Shown piece after piece: positions 1 to 6,500 of a DNA stretch of 10,880 nucleotides (its first letter is position 1; each line of letters opens with the position of its first letter). Origin of the DNA: Podila epigama. Taxonomy: Eukaryota > Mortierellomycota > Mortierellomycetes > Mortierellales > Mortierellaceae. The stretch is taken from NCBI GenBank assembly GCA_015679605.1, contig JAAAVE010000804.1, positions 2,437-13,316 of the forward strand, written 5' to 3'. A program made the position numbers and the translations under genes. Under the pieces are notes generated by a model. The model did not search any database. It worked only from the letters and a program-made list of their open reading frames with translations, and had not been told where the DNA came from.

Positions 1-817
1 TCCGAGACTGCTGTCGCCACCGACTCCACCTACAAGGTCCTCTACTTTGGAATCCACGGTCGCGGTGAATTGGTCCGAACTTTGATTGTCGCCAGTGGTG
101 CCAAATTCGAGGAACTCCCAGTTGTAAGTTGTCACTATCGTTGTCGTTGCTCTGCATCCCCAGCCTTAATGCTTATCGTAGATGAGCAATGAACTCATCT
201 TTTTTCTTATTCTTTCATTGCACATTGATGTTGCTATTTAGGATTGGGCTGTTCAAAAAGAGCACACTCCCTTCAAATGCCTCCCTGTCGTTTACGAGAC
301 TGGTGCTTCGGGCACCGTCCTTGAACTCTCCGAGTCTCAGGCGATTGAACGTTACTTGGCCAAGAAGAATGGCTGGCTCGGCGCCAACGAATGGGAGGAG
401 CATCTCGTCAACCGTTACTTCAACTCGACCGACTCTGCACAGCTGGCCTTTGGCTCTAGTGTTATCAGTGCCTCTGGACTCGAGGCTCGTGTTGCAGCTG
501 CTAATACCTTCTACGAGGAGGCCCTCGCCAAGTGGATTGATTTGCACGAGAAGCACTTGGAAGCCAACGGCAGCAATGGACACTATGTGGGTGACAGCTT
601 GACCCTCGCAGATTTCAAGACAGCACTGTTGGTCGACCGTCTGTTGTTGCTCCACCCCAAGGGCGCTAATACTGTGCCCTTGTCCGCTCATCAAACCCCC
701 AACATCTGGAAGGTGCGCGAGAATGTCAACCACCACACTCATGTGGCCGCTTTCAAGAAGTCTGAGCGCTATGAAGCTTTGAACAAGGGCACCCGATCCA
801 TGTTCAAGTTTGATTAA
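1..817 (+). CDS. Glutathione S-transferase, sigma-like (5'-truncated, 2 exons visible)
   Basis: The visible exons are 1-123 and 242-817. The intron at 124-241 (118 nt, GTAAGT...TTTAG) is phase 0. The translation gives 232 residues ending in KFD-stop. The window opens inside the reading frame (SETAVATDSTYKVLYF), so the start codon lies to the left; probably only a few residues are missing, because the first thioredoxin-fold strand begins near residue 12. Visible GST marks are the candidate catalytic Tyr15 followed by the loop GIHGRGELVR, the cis-Pro segment CLPVVYE (residues 54-60), the glutathione-binding ESQAIERYL (72-80), and in the all-helical C-terminal domain the N-capping box SLTLADF (T162, D165). 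By family knowledge such enzymes join reduced glutathione to electrophiles or reduce peroxides in the cytosol; the substrate cannot be read from sequence. The paralogue at 2447-1541 shares ERYL, KK, WEEHL, GSNGH and VGD blocks. Confidence is high for family, lower for sigma class. Confidence 0.93.
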
Positions 818-892
818 ACTGCACTGAAGAAGGAAAAAAAAATATCGTCATTCTTCTCTTGTATATCCTGCACCCACATAGCACAAGTCAAC

Positions 893-898
893 AATAAA
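893..898 (+). terminator. Poly(A) signal AATAAA of the first GST gene
   Basis: A perfect AATAAA lies about 76 nt after the stop codon at 815-817, in an A/T-rich 3' flank. A T19 tract follows at 938-956. This spacing is normal for a fungal 3' UTR. A second AATAAA at 1264-1269 is much further away and is a less likely end site. Confidence 0.6.
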
Positions 899-937
899 AT
901 CGCTACCATACCCATATCTCCAGTTATGCAACTATTC

Positions 938-956
938 TTTTTTTTTTTTTTTTTTT
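938..956 (+). repeat. T19 homopolymer
   Basis: Nineteen consecutive T bases lie about 40 bases after the first GST poly(A) signal. A T-rich element downstream of a cleavage site is common. The exact length of such a run is error-prone in sequencing. Confidence 0.9.
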
Positions 957-1120
957 GCCCGCGCCACGAAGGACAGTGCGAGAGAGAAAGAAAGGCGCAT
1001 GAAAAAAAATCTCTTTGGTTCGAAATGCTTTTTGCTAGTATGCATAACATGACTTTTTTAACATGCATTTCACACGCTCCGCTTTCTTGTCGAGCATTGA
1101 CCTCCTTTCGATGAACCCCC

Positions 1121-1135
1121 AACAACAACAACAAC
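1121..1135 (+). repeat. (AAC)5 trinucleotide microsatellite
   Basis: Five perfect AAC units lie in the intergenic region between the two GST genes. No coding context is visible. Confidence 0.85.
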
Positions 1136-1473
1136 ATTGCACATCCTGCCTGTCAGTGTGAGTGGTTATTGTTTTCCACGCGTCTCATATGACATGACCA
1201 CGTTGACTTGACTAGTACGATGCAAATGTAGGGACCCCAGACCATTTTTTGTATGAAGTTTGTAATAAAAATGCGCGGTTCAACCATGGTACTTTCGCAG
1301 ATACAAAGATTTTTTTTTCAAGTCCTCGCACAAGAGGACAAAGTTCATGGTAAAAAATATACACACTTCACTCTCCATGTGAACACCTTTCATTTTGGAT
1401 TTTCGCACTTTACTAACTAATTCAACAAAAAAAAGGGAACAATATCATCATGAAAGCTTTTACTTTTTCAAGT

Positions 1474-1479
1474 TTTATT
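1474..1479 (-). terminator. Poly(A) signal AATAAA of the second GST gene
   Basis: TTTATT on the + strand reads AATAAA on the - strand, 62 nt past the stop codon of the minus-strand GST (last base 1541). The distance matches that seen for the first GST gene. Confidence 0.6.
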
Positions 1480-1540
1480 GTTTAGGCACATCAATTGACA
1501 AATGGTATATAATTGTATCCAAAAAAAAAAGGAAACTCCT

Positions 1541-2447
1541 TTAGAACTTCAAGAATCCAAGGGTGTTGGCCTTCAAAGTTGCGTAATCCTCACTAGCGAT
1601 CCACTCTGCAATCTTGGGCACAGCCTTGGTGGTCTCGCCAACCTTGTTCATGGCCTCTGGGATAGCGGGCAATTCCAATCCAGTGGGGACAAACATCCTC
1701 AAGCTGTCGAGGAAGACCAAGATCTTGATATCGGCCCAGGTCAGCTTATCACCAACAACATGTCCGTTGCTTCCGTTCTCGACCATGCGACGCTCAGCAA
1801 AAGTGAACCACTTTGGAAGAGTCGTGGTGTAGAAAGTCTCGAAAGCCTTGCTGCGATCCTCGGCAAAGACGGCCTTGATAAGAGCCTCCTGGATGCCATC
1901 AGTGTTGCTGACTGACTCGTTAATCAAGTGCTCCTCCCAAGCGTTAGAGCCAAGGAAGTTGAACTTCTTGGAGAGGTAGCGTTCGATGGCAGAAGACTCG
2001 GCCAACTCGAGAACAGTTCCGTTGCTGGTCTTCTCAAAAAGGGCCTAGATAATGAAGGGATATATGTTATGAGTTTGCTGGGTTCCTGGAAAAAAAAAAA
2101 AGATGGAGGGGAAAGAAACTTACAGGAAGAACACCGAAACGAGTCTTTTCCTTCATAGCAGGCCAGTCCTATTGTCCAATCATGTCATCAATGTAGAATA
2201 GAGTCAATATACTTGGAGAAAAAACCATGAATGGATAATGAGATAGATATTGCGACAGAATGAAAGAGTTTCTTACAGCAACAGGATACTCGGCGTTGGC
2301 ACCGGCGGCCTTTAGCATGATACGCGTGGCCATGGAGCGGGCGAGGAGAGGGAAGTACAAGAGCTCAAACTTGGAGTCGGCAGAGTTGGCAATGGCAGCC
2401 TCAGCGAGGGTGGCAGAAGGAGCCTTGGTAACAGTAGGGTAGGTCAT
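1541..2447 (-). CDS. Glutathione S-transferase, sigma-like paralogue (complete, 3 exons)
   Basis: Exons on the - strand are 2447-2277, 2168-2124 and 2044-1541, giving 239 residues. The introns are 2276-2169 (GTAAGA...TAG, 108 nt) and 2123-2045 (GTAAGT...TAG, 79 nt), both phase 0; the middle exon codes only 15 residues (DWPAMKEKTRFGVLP). The ATG at 2447 is supported by an A at -3, a leader without upstream ATG, and a TATA box about 95 bases upstream. The protein starts with an Ala-rich extension of about 25 residues, then strand KFELLYF with candidate catalytic Tyr31, cis-Pro VLPALFE (residues 70-76), ESSAIERYL (88-96) and the N-capping box KLTWADI (T174, D177). The loop after Tyr31 reads PLLARSMATR, lacking the Gly and Glu of the usual G-R-x-E pattern, so glutathione binding or substrate use may differ. 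The expected role is cytosolic glutathione conjugation or peroxidase activity. It faces the paralogue at 1-817 tail-to-tail; local duplication is likely. Confidence 0.93.
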
Positions 2448-2539
2448 TGTGTTGTTGTGTGTGTGCTTGAATGCGTGAGTGAGAGTGAGTGAGTGAGTTT
2501 GTGTTGATGTTGAGAGACAGAAAGATGATGAGTGGGTCC
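2448..2539 (-). promoter_or_regulatory. 5' leader of the second GST gene
   Basis: Between the start codon and the TATA box the - strand is a C/A/T-rich leader built of CACACA and CTCACT-type units (for example GAGTGAGTGAGTGAG on the + strand around 2483-2497). It contains no ATG, so translation would begin at 2447. The transcription start is not determined; it would be expected about 30 bases or more downstream of the TATA box. Confidence 0.5.
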
Positions 2540-2547
2540 TTTTTATA
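2540..2547 (-). promoter_or_regulatory. TATA box of the second GST gene
   Basis: The - strand reads GTATAAAAAGG here, a good TATA match 93-100 bases upstream of the ATG. TATA-containing promoters are typical of inducible stress genes in fungi, which fits a GST; induction itself is inference. Confidence 0.65.
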
Positions 2548-2552
2548 CTTTT

Positions 2553-2564
2553 GTCAACGTTGAC
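2553..2564. promoter_or_regulatory. 12-bp perfect palindrome GTCAACGTTGAC beside the TATA box
   Basis: GTCAACGTTGAC is self-complementary over all 12 bases and lies 5 bp upstream of the TATA box of the GST gene. Position and symmetry suggest a site for a dimeric transcription factor. No factor is assigned; the sequence could also be chance. Confidence 0.35.
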
Positions 2565-2570
2565 GGCCGG

Positions 2571-2590
2571 ATGGATGGATGGATGGATGG
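2571..2590 (+). repeat. (ATGG)5 tetranucleotide repeat
   Basis: Five perfect ATGG units followed by further G bases lie in the promoter of the minus-strand GST, about 25 bp upstream of the TATA box. Confidence 0.9.
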
Positions 2591-2859
2591 GGGGCTGATG
2601 TCGGGGAAAATGTTGACTTTACATTGCCTGACAAAGCAATCGACGGTTGGAATGATTTTTACTTTTTCCGCACAAACCATTGGCGAAAATGGAAAATGGT
2701 GCGAGTTGACGTATTTCCGCTGCGCAGTGTTCCCCCTCCCTCCCACCGCCGTTGTTGCATGCCATGATCTATGCCATTCTTGCATCCAAATAAACAAAAC
2801 AAATAAAAATGGCTTGTCCATGTAGCTTGGCACTGCCCAGTGCACACACATTCTTACGT

Positions 2860-2862
<3 letters not shown>

Positions 2863-2890
<28 letters not shown>
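2863..2890 (+). repeat. (CA)14 dinucleotide microsatellite
   Basis: Fourteen perfect CA units, flanked by further CA-rich sequence, lie about 415 bp upstream of the start codon of the minus-strand GST. A tract like this is often length-variable between strains. Confidence 0.95.
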
Positions 2891-3299
2891 AATAACACGC
2901 ACACATTCACACTCACTTTGCGTTAAGCAAATTCAAGTTACGTGAGTTACGTGGCAATCGAATTCTAAATTAGATCACTTCACAGAAAAACCAACAAAGT
3001 CGTACTGCTCTGTCCTGCGGTCTTCGACTTTTGCCTCTTTTGCGCTTAACAAGACTTGAGCTTGAAACTTGCTGGAACCTTGTTTGCCCTGACAAGGGCC
3101 AAGGCTTATTTATTCATTCCGAAGATGGAAAGTGGCATTACCCCTTCGCAGTGCGCGGTTCGTACAGAACTGACCATATACAGCCAACCCTCTTCGTTTT
3201 CGGCCAACTTTCTTGGTTTTCTGCTCTGCTGCTTTGTTGGCTTCTTGTACGTACGTACATCAACAGGTACAAAACCTTGTTGTTGATTACCCCCCTGAG

Positions 3300-3318
3300 C
3301 AATGACATCTTGTCATTG
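3300..3318. other. Perfect 8-bp inverted repeat with a 3-nt loop
   Basis: CAATGACA at 3300-3307 and TGTCATTG at 3311-3318 pair exactly around the loop TCT. It lies about 200 bases past the stop codon of the ligase gene, next to a candidate poly(A) signal at 3332-3337. It could form a short stem in DNA or in the 3' end of the transcript. Confidence 0.55.
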
Positions 3319-3331
3319 GTTGAGTTTTTCC

Positions 3332-3337
3332 TTTATT
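3332..3337 (-). terminator. Candidate poly(A) signal AATAAA of the ligase gene
   Basis: TTTATT on the + strand reads AATAAA on the - strand, about 180 nt past the stop codon of the HECT ligase gene (last base 3516). It is the clearest match in the downstream flank. If used, the 3' UTR would include the T25 tract, read as A25 in the RNA. Confidence 0.4.
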
Positions 3338-3360
3338 ATTGCAATGTTTCTTCTTTTGGG

Positions 3361-3385
3361 TTTTTTTTTTTTTTTTTTTTTTTTT
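3361..3385 (+). repeat. T25 homopolymer
   Basis: Twenty-five consecutive T bases on the + strand, A on the transcribed sense of the ligase gene, lie about 130 nt past its stop codon. It could be a genuine low-complexity tract or an encoded remnant of a polyadenylated insertion; no flanking target-site duplication was recognised. Confidence 0.9.
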
Positions 3386-3515
3386 GAATTTGGATAAGTT
3401 GAATTGGGTTTGGAACAGCTACTGTACAGAGCACAAAAGAGCGCAGGAACACGACAATGACAATGGAGAGGGAAAAGGAAAATTCTGGAAGACTCGGCAT
3501 GACATGCACATCACA

Positions 3516-6500
3516 TCAAGACAAATGGAAACTACCCTGGCCTTCCTCGAAAGCTGTCCTGAATCTTGCTAGAGTCACCTCCTTGGATGAGTAGTCCGGC
3601 ATCTTGAGGTAGTTGGCGCAGGTCATCACCGACGGTAGATAGTCATCCGCCTTCAAAGGTGCCTCATACGGCTTGCACACAACTGTAAATGGTGGATGCA
3701 GATTCTTGAAACCTAGTCATTTCCACCCCAAAAACAAAAATAAAGCAGCTGTTAGTAAAGAGATTTCTTTTCACGATAACAAGCGAAACCAAGGGTGACA
3801 TTCTGGACATACCGCCAATGGGGAGCTTGGGACTGCCAGTAATAAACTGAAGGAACTGACGACGCTCCTCCTTGTTAAACTCGCTCATGACACTCAGCAA
3901 ATTCTTGAAGGCTCGACTCTCAGATCGGAACCCATGATCAGCTTTGATAGCATCCACAAGAGCTGACATTCACAAAGAAAAAGAATAAAGGAAACAGTTA
4001 GTGTTCATGGCCTTGTTCTCAAAAATCATAGCAAAGTATACCCAAGTTACTCTCTCCTCCTCATTAACTTACTCTCATATGACCAGTCCTCTTCGCCCGA
4101 CCCAAACAGGCTCACGAGTTCATCTGAACGGAATCCTGATAGATTCTGGATTGAAAAGACACAGTCAAATCCTGCCTTGAACGCGTTCAACTGGGCCTTG
4201 ATACCTTGACCAATAGTCATATCCACCGTGAGCTTGATATATTCTTCCACATTATAGATGGTCACAGGAATATTGGCACCCCCAACTTTGAGCTCGATAT
4301 CCGGGTAACCAGGCAACGTAAAGTCGAGGCTCATATCCTCGAGCTTAGCGCCTTGGAGTTCGATGCTAATGAGAGCCTTCTCGCGCTTCTTGCTGGGCAG
4401 GTTCAAGGCATATACTCGCTTCTTTTCCGCCACATATCCTTGTAGAGTTTGTAGCGATTTAGCCAAGACAGGGTCAATCATTGCCATCGTGCTCAGATTA
4501 ACCTCCTTATGGTGACCCAAGAGTCGGCTGACAAACAATCCTGAAAGAGGCACGTCGATGATTCTAGAGTCCAGCATGGCCTTTGCAATGAATTGACCAA
4601 GTGACCTGAACAAGTTTAGAATTTTCCTATACAAGAGATGAGCAAAAATAGAAAAAGTAAGCATGAGTCCATCATTCAATCGACTGATATGTAAAAGTAG
4701 GAAGAATAGAGAGACGAATAACATGCAATAGAAATGACTTACGTCTCATTGGCTTGACCTTTGCTATGCACTAAAGGCCGTGGAAACAACCCGTATGGCG
4801 CAGTGACATATTCTGATGCCGAATCGGGATCAGTGTCACGCCACAGCTGCAAAGTCTTTTTGCTAAATTCTCGCGAGACAACAGAGTAAAACTCAAGGGT
4901 CGGTCCGAGGCCTGTACCAACTTCTTCGTAGTACTCTACCTCGAGCATGGTCTGACTCGAGCTGTAGAGCTGCATGACGCGTACCGCCGACTCGAGGGCC
5001 TTGTGTCGCGAAATACGGACTTTTTGACGCTGGATCCTTCCCAGGAATGTTTGCGAGTCATCTCGATGGTCTGTCTGTCCATTTCGTTGTTGCTGGTTCT
5101 GCCACCTCATGATTGATCTGGAAAAGCCAAATGCCGTTGACTGAAGGTATGTATATCGAGTCTCAAACGGGAACAAAAAGAGGAATCCCGTTACCAATCC
5201 TATTGTCCACTTGGGGAGACATGCACTCGCCACAATCAACGGCTCCTCCAATTGCCGGTTCACCTTGGCTGTGATCTTGCTATTCACAAACACAGTAGGA
5301 TCCAATCGATGAACACCCTCGGGTTTCTTGGCCTCTGATCCGTAAAAACGGCTCCAATCGTCGTTCAACCCATGCAGGACGCGCAAAAGACACAGCAACA
5401 GCGCCAGATCAGATTCCTGAGAAAGCTCCTTGGGCATGTCTGCTGTGAACGTAGCATCGACGCTCAATGAGCTCTGACTCTGACTTTGACTCCGACTTGT
5501 CTGTGAGTTCTCCTCAGGCGCAGCAGTATCTACTCGTCTGTACGTAATGGGATAGGTTGTTGGCCAGGTATTCCTCTGCGCAGCAGACTTTCCATACTTG
5601 CGCTCATATTCATGAATGGCTCCATACACAGTCATGTCCGTGTCAATTGGTGTGCCATGCAGGGAGAACTGAATATGCCATGGACTCGCTGATGATTTGC
5701 TGGATCGTGATGTGCCTGAAGATGCTTTGGATGACTTTGATGCTTTCACGGCCTCACCATTGGAGGAGCGAGTCGAATCTGTCATCAAAGTGTCCGAATC
5801 AATATCCTTTGGCGATGGGGCGACCTCCTTCAGACCCTCCTCAAGTTGTCGATCCTCAGTGACATCATCCTCATCAGTGTTGGATAACTCCTCGACAGGT
5901 CTCTCCTTGCTTTCCTCAGATGTTTTCTCATTCTCATCGGATGGTGTTGGAGGCGATGCCAGATTCTTAGAGCGGGTGTCTGTTGCGGATGCAGTCAACG
6001 ATTCCTGTTCAGTAGCTGAACGAGATGCTCTATCTGACATCATTTGGTCGCCATCTTTGCTTGGTCTAGAGTTGGATGTTGATTTTTCAGCCGATGACAA
6101 TCTGGGCTTCAAGCGAGGTCGGAGGTATTCATCGAGTGTTCTGAAAGTGGCGATGGCATGAATGGACACGTTAAGGTTGTGGTATGGTGACGAAACCTCA
6201 GTGCCTTCCTCTGGTGTAATTTTCAGGCGTAACTGCGTCGCAAGACTAGACGATGGGTTATTTTGTAAATCACTCCGAGTATTCTGTGCTGCCTCGACCT
6301 CGAACGACTCTGAACGGGTTAAAGCTTCCTGCAGTTTTTTCACCAAAATGCCAAACGGTGAAGACGATGCATCTGTTCCAGGTGATACCATGAACGCTTC
6401 AATAAATGCTTGGAGCCGCTGACTTTGTGCCTCTGGATCAGCTACAATGGCCGGACCAGCAAGATACTCTAACAAGCTTTGGGGCAGGCTACTGTTCAAA

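Larger units (their letters stand above)
899..1473. other. Intergenic region between convergent GST genes
   Basis: I see no gene in these 575 bases. Reading frames are short and dominated by homopolymer runs. The stretch holds a T19 run (938-956), an (AAC)5 run (1121-1135), a second AATAAA on the + strand (1264-1269), and a small perfect hairpin: stem GTCCTC/GAGGAC at 1322-1327 and 1334-1339 around a 6-nt loop. It lies between the 3' ends of two genes pointing at each other, so it most likely contains their 3' UTR ends and termination regions. Confidence 0.6.
2591..3331. other. Intergenic region between the GST promoter and the ligase 3' end
   Basis: No gene is recognised in these 741 bases. 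Open frames on the + strand (for example 3031-3387) translate to sequence without family resemblance, and one runs into the T25 tract as poly-Phe. The stretch holds a (CA)14 microsatellite, a self-complementary GTACGTACGTAC at 3247-3258 and an 8-bp hairpin at 3300-3318. The right part is probably ligase 3' flank and the left part upstream promoter of the GST gene. Confidence 0.5.

Noticed and set aside
1247-1269. A second AATAAA downstream of the first GST
   Set aside because: It is about 450 nt past the stop codon, with a better-placed signal at 893-898; it is mentioned only as a possible distal site.
2086-2123. An alternative acceptor (T-run followed by CCAG) inside the second intron of the minus-strand GST
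   Set aside because: It would make an intron of only 38 nt and add 41 nt that shift the reading frame; the TCTAG acceptor at 2045 restores the conserved ALFEK segment.
3031-3387. A 118-codon + strand reading frame in the intergenic region, ending in poly-Phe
   Set aside because: There is no recognisable family or domain, it is kept open by the T25 tract, and an overlapping frame of similar quality exists. It is treated as noncoding.
5697-6161. A 154-codon + strand reading frame rich in Ser and Asp
   Set aside because: It is antisense to the disordered Ser/Glu-rich part of ligase exon 6, and its composition mirrors the coding strand.
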